NCBI GenBank assembly: GCA_916613615.1
Contig: OU744726.1
Location: 57,924,987-57,988,986, forward strand
Reading direction: 5' to 3'
DNA from: Steromphala cineraria
Taxonomy: Eukaryota; Mollusca; Gastropoda; Trochida; Trochidae
DNA: 64,000 bases
Under the pieces are notes generated by a model. That model did not search any database and was not told where the DNA came from. It saw only the letters and a program-made list of their open reading frames with translations. The position numbers were made by a program, and so were the translations under genes. Numbering within the stretch: the first letter of the stretch is position 1; every line of letters begins with the position of its first letter. Shown piece after piece: positions 22,681 to 34,700 of this stretch.

Positions 22681-22729
22681 AATTCATAAACGACGTGGGT
22701 TGTTTGCATTGAATGGTTACCATGGTCAA

Positions 22730-24620
22730 TCATTCAGATACTGGAGAAACACTTCACGTATAAAGATAACACGTGAGTTGAATAGGGCGAGTCTCATGTC
22801 TTATTAAATACGAACACTTCATATCCATTTACAATACCTCTGAACGACTTTGCGTGTTCCTTCTCTGGTGAAATGTATTTTATGTTCTTGTTTTTCTTAG
22901 ACATGTTCATTTTATCAGTTCTAAGGACTTTAAAGTAAATAAGATTATGATAATAGGCTTAAATGAAATGGCTTTGATGATTGTTGTTATATTATCCAAT
23001 ACACTGAACAGTCTCGTGTGGTCGTTAAGTTAACAAGTAGTTCACCCATGCAATTGGGGATGAATTGGTTTTATTAACACGAACTTTTAAAAAATATTTT
23101 TTCAGTCATATCATCAAGGATTTAATTATGATCAATTATATACACGCTTTTATCTGAATCTATTTAGTATTTAGTCTGAACATTGACCATGATGACGAAT
23201 ATATGGCTAGACTAGAATATTGACTATAATGACGATTCAAATCACGTCCTTTTTTTCTTTATTAATTATTAGGCAGAAGGAGATGAAAGCCGTGTCTGCA
23301 TGTTTTGGCATCCTCGACATTAGTACGAAATATCATTTTCACATCACCCATACCAGGGCACACTGATGTTACAACTCTGACCTAAACTTAACACGGAGTG
23401 CAATTAATATTGTTGTGAAATTACATTAATCATATTTAATAGGGTAAGGTGTTAAAACTAAATTTTTACTATTGTTGAAGTGACATGATGTTTACAAAAT
23501 ATAAGGCCACTGCAGCTGCAGAATAGGGTCATTTGGGGTCAAGAATATCTGAACAACATAACAAATGATAAATATGTATGTACATATATATATATGTTGA
23601 TAATAATCTGCCAAGCTGTCTAATTGTTCCCCTAATCATTTCCTTAAAAAAATAAAAAATCTTTTTATCATAGGATATGTAGACAAAATGTATCAAATCA
23701 CCTGTAAGGAATTTTACTGTTAGGAAAACACCATGTTGCCATCATTCGATATTAAAACCGAGTGATTTTATGTGATATGCACAAACTGTCTCACTGACTG
23801 TGTACAGTTTCTGGTTAATCTACTAGTAAATCAAATTGACAAGTAGATATGTACCTTCGATGTAGGCTATATCTTTCACAATACTTAATATATATATTTT
23901 TTACAACATCAATCCGTGGTACCCATTTTTGAAACCCGAATATATGTTTCATATTTAGGCGAATTTGGTTTATATATAAGTGATAGCCCTTATGATCATC
24001 TACAACTTCTCTAGAAGCAATACAAAAAATTGACTATCTTGACAAGTACCTTTGACCTAGTTTCCAAGTCAACACTTAATAAATCAGTTATCTTACTTTT
24101 ACTTCAATTTTGCATATTGGTAAAAAAACAAATTAATTTTCATCCGAGCTTTCAGAATCGTTGTTTTTCAAAGTAATACCATCTTACTGATTTTATCGAA
24201 ACACAGAAACAAATGTCGGTTAATAGGACTTCGTGCCTCTGTAACTGGACCAAGTATTAGATATAGAGCCACTAGTTAGTTTGAGGAAACGTTCACAAAA
24301 GGAGATTTTGGTTTGTCGATAACAACGACATTTTGGTAAAATAGATTTGATTTAGTTTCTTAACGTTTCTCGCTTTTGTCGTATACCAATGATGCGAATA
24401 ATTATGTCTTAATTATGTACATGAATTTACAGGTTATGGCGAATGTCCAAGCTCGGAAACAGCCACAGGAACCTGATTTACACAACAGCTCCTTTGTTTT
24501 GTTCGAGTATTCATTTTTCATACCCACTCATATTGTCTGTGAAATGCACGTGCCGAGGTGTTCACCGTGAACACCCGAGATTGCCATTAACACCTGATAG
24601 TGAAACGATGATAATTTTTT
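22730..24620. other. Intergenic, nothing recognised
   Basis: AT-rich sequence with a short TA microsatellite near 23585. No exon-like or element-like structure was recognised. Confidence 0.5.
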
Positions 24621-25471
24621 GTAATAGTTACTAACTGAGACCGAGGTGTTCAAGTTAGATGAACCCTCGCGCACGTGAATCATGAACGCCGAGACCGTTA
24701 GGTCCGTAACTATTTTACACACTAGCTCAACGCTATATTAATTCATTCTCAATATTACATCAGTTTTGATAATGCTGAAATGCATATCTTTATTATATAT
24801 AATTAGAAGGTGAAACATTGACTCTTATTGGAGAAAAAATGTTCATTTCAAGTAGCTGACATTGGCATGAGCCTCTCGTACTGCACGTGCAATCCGTGCG
24901 GGACCTACCACAACAGATTAATATGAAAACAAATAACAAAACACTTAATTCAATATGAATATACATATTTGGTACCAATGATTTGAAAAAAAAAATATCA
25001 AATATATAAATAATAATTCAAAGATGATGGTTATTCTCAGGAAAAATTTGAAATATAATCATGAGGTCATGAAAAACATCCTGTATTTTCAACCGGCCTC
25101 CGTGGTCTAATGGATAAGTCACTGGGCTTGAAATCAAGAGGTCACACGTTCGAACCCATGCTTGGAGTACAAAATTTGTAAATGTCTTGTATTGAGAAAT
25201 AGTAATTTTAGTACGAGAGGCTCATGCCAATGTCAGCTACTTGAAATGAACATTTTTTCTCCAATAAGAGTCAATGTTTCACCTTCTAATTATATATAAT
25301 AAAGATATGCATTTCAGCATTATCAAAACTGATGTAATATTGAGAATGAATTAATATAGCGTTGAGCTAGTGTGTAAAATAGTTACGGACCTAACGGCCT
25401 CGGCGTTCATGATTCACGTGTGCGAGGGTTCATCTAACTTGAACACCTCGGTCTCAGTTGGTAACTATTAC
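24621..25471. repeat. 261-bp near-perfect inverted repeat with 329-bp loop
   Basis: The left arm 24621-24881 and right arm 25211-25471 are reverse complements with only a few mismatches, for example around the CTAACTGAGACCGAGG and CCTCGGTCTCAGTTGG ends. The loop is 24882-25210 and contains a tRNA-like sequence. It could be a foldback transposon or a recent inverted duplication. No coding capacity was seen in arms or loop. Confidence 0.9.
25095..25168 (+). repeat. tRNA-Ser(UGA)-like sequence: SINE head or tRNA pseudogene
   Basis: TGGTCTAATGG matches an A box and CGTTCGAACCC a B box of a Pol III internal promoter. The anticodon-loop-like CTTGAAA would read UGA (Ser). The long variable arm expected of tRNA-Ser is absent, and the anticodon stem and acceptor stem pair poorly, so this is not a functional tRNA gene. 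Confidence 0.55.
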
Positions 25472-25474
25472 ATC

Positions 25475-25715
25475 CTAAATAAAATGTAGGTAAACGTAGA
25501 TAAAAAAGATCTACCCAAACTGTATACAGAGGGGATAGGTCCTACTTATCTACGTTTTACCTACATTTTATTTACGATATCAGGTATACAGAGGGGGTAG
25601 GTCTTTCTTATATCTACGTTTTACCTACATTTTATTTACGATATCAGGTATACAGAGGGGGTAGGTCATTCTTATCTACATTTTACCTTCATTTTATTTA
25701 CGATATCAGGTTCCT
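25475..25715. repeat. ~63-bp tandem repeat, three copies
   Basis: The units contain ACGTTTTACCTACATTTTAT, then TTTACGATATCAGG. The spacing is 63 bp (25571, 25634, 25697). A partly inverted copy lies at the start (25482-25510). The array abuts the right arm of the large inverted repeat. Confidence 0.75.
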
Positions 25716-25719
25716 GTGG

Positions 25720-28585
25720 ATACAGCCGATCTGCCTCTTTTGGGAGAGAAAGGTGAATTTAAACGAATAAGTGATGGAACATTAAACCACAAGCGGATAT
25801 CTAAATGAAGCTGCAGTAAAATATTCCTGAAGTTTGCACAAATGCACAATTCACAAATCATTCGAGGACAAGTAAGAACGAAACAGAAAACGGTTCAAAG
25901 AGCGCTATTACAACATTTCATTAAAACTTATTTTACGAATCCGTTCTGATAAGTTGTGTATGAACAAGCGACTGATTGATAGTTCTAATGGCAATCCTAA
26001 TAAATTTGGATTAACAGGTTTTCTATCAGGCTATACTGTTAAGTTTATTTAGAATTGAGTCAAAGGGAAGAATCTAAATGAAGATGGAGTAAAATCACCC
26101 CACAGGAAACACAAATACACAGTGTTTCTTATTTATTCAATATCTAATTTCTGGATCCCTGTTATAAGTCCGAATAAAGAACCAGGGGGATTCCTTGACC
26201 TCAGATTTAGCTACAGGGTTTTTTGGTATTTTTTTGTCTTATGGTTGTACTCATTCAAATTTGTTGTATACATATAATTCATAGTGGTCTTACCTTAAGT
26301 GGATCTTATAACATCAGTTAATTTTGGATAAAAATATCTATCATAACTCCGGTTGATGAACCGTATCTACCTGTATATAAAAATGTTATGATTTTTTATA
26401 TGATGAATGCAGTTCTCATCTATTTATTATGGTTGTAACATCGATTCCGGTACCTGAACCGTATCTTTTTTAAATGTAATGTTTTTGGATATGACGGAGA
26501 CGGCTCTTGTTTATTTTGAATGGTTCTACTCATTCGAATCAGTTGTTTATCATTCTTAGTGATCTTACAATTCAAATATGTTTTTTTGTTTGTGTTTTTT
26601 ATTACAGAAAAACAATCATACAATCAATCAATCAATCAAGGGTAGAAACATAAAAAAACGGGTTGTAGCGAAAAAAGATAAATATACGGAATAAAGATGT
26701 GGATAGTGGATAGTGGATAGTGGATAGTAAACAGGGTTTTAGTTACAGGTTTGAAAGACGAAACGCTTCAGGGTTTTTAACATAAAAAAGACACTAACAC
26801 AACTTCACACACAGGCATACACACATAACCACATACGTCAATGTGATAAATATAATTTATGATGACAAGACATGTCAAAAGTTAAGGCTGGCGGAATGAT
26901 GCATATTAAGTTTATTTCCTACTTTTTATCAAAAGGTTGATGATACATTAGCCATTATACATGAAATGTATTATGATTAACTTTCTATATCTGAAAAAGC
27001 TTAGCATGAAATATTTCTAGCGCATTTCAGCTGTGAAATATCATGTGCTTTACGTCTTTTTTTGCGGGTAAATCGTACTACAATGGATGGCGGTACTCTT
27101 GTAAGAAATAAAATATTTGCACCTGGAAAAACGTTAACGTCTGGAAATCGTTGCAATATGAACATTAAGGAAGTAATAAACTATTTTCCCGACGTGCACA
27201 AATATTTCTCTTTGCGAAATTCAGACATTGCCTTTAAATTTGATAAACGACGATGCTCACATATTGAGAATTCATCGTCTTGCAGATTATCAATAATTGA
27301 AACAGAAGAACCGTTCAATGGTTGCCTCGATCGATTGCAGCATGTGACCTAGGTTTACATGATCGCATCAGTGCTTATATTAATCAATATGTCGTCATAC
27401 ACATTGTCTTTTCTCAATGATGCATGAAAAATGTGACTACGGATAAGTTCACACAGAGTCAGAGCATGATAGCTCATAGGCTGTAAAACTAAGCTGACCA
27501 ACTTTTGTCGTAACTGACATCAACACGTACATCTGAATGCACGTGCATTACGTGCCTTATACCAAGAATCTGTTGAACCCGTGACAGTCCTCGGACAAGC
27601 GACGGGTGAGTGACAGCTATCTACATTACATGCCTATGTCGCCTCTTTTCTTTCTGTGAATGAGATTTGCCGTACTGACAACGATGATATAGACAAGGAA
27701 AACATTCATTTGCATGCAAGAGAATCACAACTGCTATATAAGCTGAATTTGCTCCTATAAGCCGTTTCACGGTTCACCGGGCTGACAAAGTTATCCTCCT
27801 AAAAGATTTTATAAAATACAATTTTTGCCTTTTTGTCAACATTTGCAAATGCGTGCGGCATTGGTATATGAAAGGTCAGCAAATCTTTCCCATTATTCCC
27901 GCAGTCGATGAAATCGGTGAAGCGTTCTGTCTTGATTCATCAGTGCATGAAAATTGTCACGGATGAATAAAGTTGTACCTGGAAGCATAACAGGCAGATG
28001 TAGGTCAACTAAATGGTCAACTTTCAGACAGTGGTCAGCTGTGCATGCAACAATTAACATCCTTCCACCAAGTTTCACGAAACATAAGCCTTCTGCGATA
28101 TGAATAACCTTTTGGTTTTAAGAAGGAATATTACTACAGTTGTCTTATATAACATTGTTATATTTGGGATCAATCTATCTTCAAAAGTACAAGAAACTGT
28201 TCTATGGAAGAAAGTGTGATCCCAAATTTAACAATGTTACATTTGTTCACTAAATGGAATTTATCTCTCAGTTATTCTTTATGATGACGTAAAGCCTATC
28301 TTTCGCCAGTCGTAATCACTAAAAAATAGCCAGCAAGGCTTGTTACATTTCTTCAACTGATCTCTGCAAACTCTTCAGTCCACTTTATATCTGCTGGTGC
28401 AATCAGAAGTCTACCATTTGCTTAAAAGGGTGCTGTCACCGAAGCAAGAAACGCGGTGCAATGCAGCAAGGTCTCAAACGTTGTGCCAGTTATTGAGACT
28501 CGGGCGAGTTGTGCCTGCGTGTAAAGTGTTAACTTGCATGGCATCATGTCTTGCGTATATAGATTAATAAAAATAAGTATCGTCC
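25720..28585. other. Intergenic upstream of EOGT copy 1
   Basis: AT-rich sequence with small microsatellites ((CAAT)n near 26625 and GTGGATA repeats at 26700-26727) and a small inverted repeat at 28150-28242 (CATTGTTATATTTGGGATCA against its near-complement). An open frame of 96 codons around 27062-27352 is unrecognised. TATATAAG at 27733 could be a TATA box for the EOGT gene, but this is only a guess. Confidence 0.4.
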
Positions 28586-28616
28586 TATGTTTCAGAACAA
28601 AACAAAACGAACAAGA

Positions 28617-28790
28617 ATGTTCGAGATATCATCTTTGTGTTCTTTTCTGACGTGCTTAGTAGTCATGGTAACAACAAAAGTCATTGATTGGCCAGATCTG
28701 CAACTTCCCGAGGAACATCTTCCATATTTCTTCAGAAACAACCCGGATGTCAGAAAACAGTGCGCAAGTGACCGGAACTGCCCTTATAAG
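28617..28790 (+). CDS. EOGT copy 1 exon 1: signal peptide and N-terminus
   Basis: The exon encodes a hydrophobic leader ([14 protein letters not shown]) and then [19 protein letters not shown], ending CPYK at the donor AAG|GTATTG. The ATG at 28617 is preferred over the in-frame one at 28587. It lies just behind a good acceptor (28595), aligns with the start of copy 2 (ATG 57480), and puts the hydrophobic stretch near the N-terminus; the upstream ATG lies before the acceptor. Confidence 0.85.
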
Positions 28791-31700
28791 GTATTGTGGT
28801 TGTCATCTTCGGTAGTTGATCCGCCACCATCTTTCTTCTCTTTCATTCTGAATTCCACAAAACGATTCAGTCATTCCGAAGATGATTACGAAACATTGAA
28901 TTCGAAATTATCGACCATCATTCCTAATTTGGCTGTGTCTCTGCGTTATATAAACGTAATGGTTTAAGCGGATTAAAAGATAGCTTTAGCCGATGTAAAT
29001 CACCAAGAGTAACTAAGTTAAATATGACAATAACTTATTATATCATACAACCTAAAAGTGTATGTATGATGTTAACAAGAAACTGTCAATGTAAAAACAT
29101 AAAGATATATCATTAGAGCTGCGTATCTAAAGTTTGTTCCCTTACCTTCGTATTCTAGTGCAAATATCATGTAATTTGTGACGTCTTTGAGACATCAAAT
29201 CATTGTGAACACAAAACCGATAATGATGAAATTTCCTGCATAAGTTAAGATTTAGTTTGCGTTGACATATTCGTATGTCATACCTAGAAGATAGCTGTAA
29301 CAAATTTGGCAGGTCATTGAAGTGACCAGGGGTCAACATTTCGAAAACACTGAATTCTATTTTGCTCTACAAAATCCTTCATAAGCTTAAGTAATCAACA
29401 GCTTAAGATCTTATTCATATGTGCTCTTTGCGTTAAGGCAACGTAACTGTGCTGATTTGTTTCCCGATAAAGTTTAAATGAATGATTTTAATAAAAAATT
29501 ATGAAAATCCGAATTTCACAAATAAGACCCCATCTGTCTATTTAACAATGCCAAAAATATCAACATTCAGCACCAGTGACAATACGATCCTGAAATATGA
29601 TTTGGCAATGGTTATTTTACACATGGGCAATTGATGATCTTCTGTAAGTGGTCCTGGAGATATTTTATGAACGTCAAAACGAAACCCAAATTACAAAACC
29701 AAAGATCACAAGCAGATGAACAAACTTTTGGTATGCAGCTGTACGTATCCTGTCATCTTTGGATTTATTTAAGCATTTCAGATCTTATTTTCGCCAGGAC
29801 TACGTGCACAAGGAGCGGTGCTGGGGGTATGAAGACAAGTGTGCTAAGGGAGACCGCATGAGCAGGCCGTACTGTACACACACTGAAGACAAGAGGTAGC
29901 CACACCCCTGGTATAAGTAAGATTATTCCCTCCCACAGAGGGCGCTCAAAAAATTTCTCACCACGGACTCTTTGTAACAAACAGAGCTTATATCACGCTT
30001 CTTCCACGTCACCAAACGTATCATAGTCAGGAACCATTCTTATTTTGTGTATCATCTGCTGTTAATTTTCTGTCTTGTAAGAAATATGTGCATATCGCAA
30101 ATTGGAAGGAACTCCAGTCTGGGGGTACGGACGTAACTTTCATTTTGAACAAAGCTGTCATCAAATTTATATATTATTATGAAATTACCTTACTCAAAAT
30201 GTTTTATGCTATCACCTCTCTATCAAAACTTCGATCTGTGATTGATCCAGATGACCCGAAGGTTAACTGATTGACCCCTTTAGAGCGGGGTATATAGATC
30301 TATCAGAGGACGACAAATGTTGATTACAGACAAGGAAGAGTGTTACGGGCAGGACGGACACGAGGTCACCTTTACTCAAACGACTTTTCTTGTTCAGCGC
30401 AGAGAGAATATAATTGAGTACACATCGACTACAATTACGGGAAACCTGAACTGTTGTTATTTATAAGAAATGTGATGAAACAACGTCTATATTCAGAGAC
30501 CCGTTCTTGTTGACACTTGATATACCAATTTTCCCTGTTCAAAATTTGATTTTGGCGTTTATAGTTGGTTAGTTGAGAATATTAAACACTCGGTTGGGTA
30601 CCATTGAGTTATATCCTTCCCGCAGTCACTATCAAATATGAAATACAGTTTTTAACCTCTATTTTAAGATTACTGATCCTTTAGAATACGATTACAATTT
30701 CGTTACTACAAAGAATTTTTTTCCCAAGGTACAAATATGCTGATACATTTTTAATATGAGCAAAGAAAGCAAATATGGCATCTGCACTCGAAATATATTT
30801 CGTATCTACCAATACTTCTTGTATATGTAAAGGTTAAAACTGGGCCAGCGAATTGAGAAGTTCTGGAAAGAGGTCGACTTCGGTTACGTTCTCGAGAACA
30901 AGATGAGCCTCGTCACTTACTGCACTCCTCGTCACCAGGTAGGTTGATATACCGTACTTGCTCTAACAAGATGAGCCTCGTCACGTACTGCACTCCTCGT
31001 CACCAGGTATGTTGGTATACTGTACTTGCTCTAACAAGATGAGCCTTGTCACTTACTGCACTCCTCGTCACCAGGTAGGTTGATATACTGTACTTTCTCA
31101 AATAAGGTGAACCTCTTCACTAACTGCACATCTCGTCACCAGGTAGGTTGATATACCGTACTTGCTCTAACAAGATGAGCCTCGTCACTTACTGCAGTCT
31201 TCGTCAGCAGGTAGGTTGATATACCGTACTTGCTCTAACAAGATGAGTCTCGTCACTTACTGCACTCCTCGTCACCAGGTAGGTTGATATACTGTACTTG
31301 CTCAAATAAGGTGAATCTCGTCATTTACTGCACTCCTCGTCACCAGGTAGGTTGATATATCGTACTTGCTCTAACAAGATGAATCTCGTCATTTACTGCA
31401 ATCCTCGTCACCAGGTAGGTTGATATACCGTACTTGATCTAACAAGATGAATCTCTTCATTTACTGCACTCCTCGTCACCAGGTAGGTTGATATACTGTA
31501 CTTGCTCTAACAAGATGAGCCTCGTCACTTACTCCAGTCCTCGTCACCAGGTAGGTTGATATGTCGTACTTGCTCTAACAAGATGAGCCTCGTCACTTAC
31601 TGCACTCCTCGTCACCAGGTAGGTTGATATACTGTACTTGCTCTAACAAGATGAGCCTTGTCACTTACTTTAGTCCTCGTCACCATTTGGGTTGATGTAC

Positions 31701-34700
31701 CGTACTTGCTCTAACAAGATGAGCCTTATCACTTACCTTAGTCCTCGTCAAGATTTGGGTTGATGTACCGTACTTTCTTTAACAAGATGAGCCTCGTCAC
31801 GTACTGCACTCCTTGTCACCAGGTATGTTGGTATACTGTACTTGCTCTAACAAGATGAGCCTTGTCACTTACTGCACTCCTCGTCACCAGGTAGGTTGAT
31901 ATACTGTACTTTCTCAAATAAGGTAAACCTCTTCACTAACTGCACATCTCGTCACCAGGTAGGTTGATATACCGTACTTGCTCTAACAAGATGAGCCTCG
32001 TCACTTACTGCAGTCCTCGTCAGCAGGTAGGTTGATATACCGTACTTGCTCTAACAAGATGAGTCTCGTCACTTACTGCACTCCTCGTCACCAGGTAGGT
32101 TGATATACTGTACTTGCTCAAATAAGGTGAATCTCGTCATTTACTGCACTCCTCGTCACCAGGTAGGTTGATATATCGTACTTGCTCTAACAAGATGAAT
32201 CTCGTCATTTACTGCAATCCTCGTCACCAGGTAGGTTGATATACCGTACTTGATCTAACAAGATGAATCTCGTCATTTACTGCACTCCTCGTCACCAGGT
32301 AGGTTGATATACTGTACTTGCTCTAACAAGATGAGCCTCGTCACTTACTCCAGTCCTCGTCACCAGGTAGGTTGATATGTCGTACTTGCTCTAACAAGAT
32401 GAGCCTCGTCACTTACTGCACTCCTCGTCACCAGGTAGGTTGATATACTGTACTTGCTCTAACAAGATGAGCCTTGTCACTTACTTTAGTCCTCGTCACC
32501 ATTTGGGTTGATGTACCGTACTTGCTCTAACAAGATGAGCCTTGTCACTTACTTTAGTCCTCGTCAAGATTTGGGTTGATGTACCGTACTTTCTTTAACA
32601 AGATGAGCCTCGTCACGTACTGCACTCCTTGTCACCAGGTATGTTGGTATACTGTACTTGCTCTAACAAGATGAGCCTTGTCACTTACTGCACTCCTCGT
32701 CACCAGGTAGGTTGATATACTGTACTTGCTCTAACAAGATGAGCCTCGTCACTTACTCCAGTCCTCGTCACCAGGTAGGTTGATATGTCGTACTTGCTCT
32801 AACAAGATGAGCCTCGTCACTAACTGCACTCCTCGTCACCAGGTAGGTTGATATACTGTACTTGCTCTAACAAGATGAGCCTTGTCACTTACTTGAGTCC
32901 TCGTCATCATTTGGGTTGATGTACCGTACTTGCTCTAAGGAGATGAGTCTCGTCACTTACTGCACAACTCGTCACCAGGTGGGTTGATATACCGTACTTG
33001 CTCTGACAAGATGAATCTCGTCACTTACTGCACTCCTCGTCACAAGGTGAGTTGATATACCGTACTTGCTCTGACAAGATGAACCTCGTCACTTACTGCA
33101 CTCCTCGTCACCAAGTAGGTTGATATATCGTACTTGCTCTAACAAGATGATCCTCGTCACTTACTGCACTCCTCGTCACCATTTGGGTTGATGTACTGTA
33201 CTTGCTCAAACCAGATGAGTCTCGTCTCCTCGTCACCAGGTGGGTTGATATACCGTACTTGCTCTAACAAGATGAATCTCGTCATTTACTGCACTCTTCG
33301 TCACCAGGTAGGTTGATATACCGTACTTGCTCTAACTTTATGTCTTTATTTTATTACCAGGTAACACGGTACAGCCTACAGTTTTTGAATTACTAAACAG
33401 AACTATTGAGTTGCTATACCAAACCTTTAACTGTGTACAACCAATTTGGTCTTGCTTGACAGGTGTTCCTCTCTTATTTTTTAATTTTCCTACTTCTATC
33501 ATTTTAATTTCTATCTAAGGATATCATTTAGAGGACCATTGAAAACACAGTTGCACGATCGAGGATAATACTTAATTACTTTCCTTTGATTTCATAACTT
33601 TGTTGATAGAGAGAAAGTTATTTGTGTTTACATCGTTCGATGTTTACACTTGTATAGGTCTACATGATGCAGGGACATAAAGAAACTCATATCATAAATA
33701 CAGTTTGATATGAGTATTTATAAATATTCATTAATTATACTGTCCCTTGTAAACTAAAATTCCATCTATGAAAAATTTGAAATAACGATTGTAAAATTCA
33801 AACTTCAATTTAAGGGGGCAGTAGCACGTTTTTTGAAAATTTTATATTTTAAAATTTTCACTGATAATTGTACGTTAATGCTAACTGTCTTATTTTTGAT
33901 AGTGTCAGAACTCTCATTACACAAACCAATCATCCATAGTCGGAGAAAAAAATTATATATTAAAAATTATAAAAACTCTGTGAACACCTTTAATTCATTT
34001 TGTGTAAGAAATATGAATTGCATGGCTGAAACTTACATTATATATTCGATGTATTTCTGTTTCATTTAGTTTAAATACATTCACTTTCAATTGGAACCAT
34101 TTATTTTCATTTCCTGATAGCACCTTATATTCCACCTAAAAACGTGCCACTGCCCCTTTAAAATCTATAGTAGTCTAAAGGGATGAGATAGACTGTATTA
34201 AAGGCTCCAACTCACAACCATGAAGCCAGACTACTTCCTTTCAATCTGTTGTTCCACTGCAGGAAGACTCCAGTCTGCAGTGTGTATCTGGTCTACGGTA
34301 CTGTCGCGCTACCAACCTCTTCCTCGATCTGCGGACAGCTGATTTCAACTTCACAAACAGGTGAGTGGTATTGACCAGTATTCCAATCTATCATTTATGA
34401 ATCTTTTCGAATATGAACTTCATCCGCAGCAGCCAAATATACAGTCTTAGTAAACCTATAGCTAGCCTACGATATCGAGTCTAGCCAGATGTAGAAAGGG
34501 CTCGCGTCAGTCGACCTATCGAATTGACCAATCAGGGATCGTCATACCAAGCCGCAATAGCCTACATTCGCACATACAACGTATGATGGTCATAGGTCGG
34601 CAAAAGGTCGGCTGACGTGCCCTTCTACTACATCTTGCTAGACTCGGAGTTTAGCGAGTATTATTGAGGCTAGGTTAACTTAGACTGCCAAATATACGGA

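Noticed and set aside
25095..25168. Functional tRNA-Ser(UGA) gene
   Set aside because: The variable arm is missing and the stems pair poorly, so it is called a SINE head or pseudogene.
30899..33345. CRISPR-like array
   Set aside because: The units are contiguous with no unique spacers, in a eukaryotic intron, and include exon sequence.
30939..33345. The 68-bp units as many additional small coding exons of EOGT
   Set aside because: Units carry donors but no acceptors, the length is not a multiple of three, and stops follow each donor.
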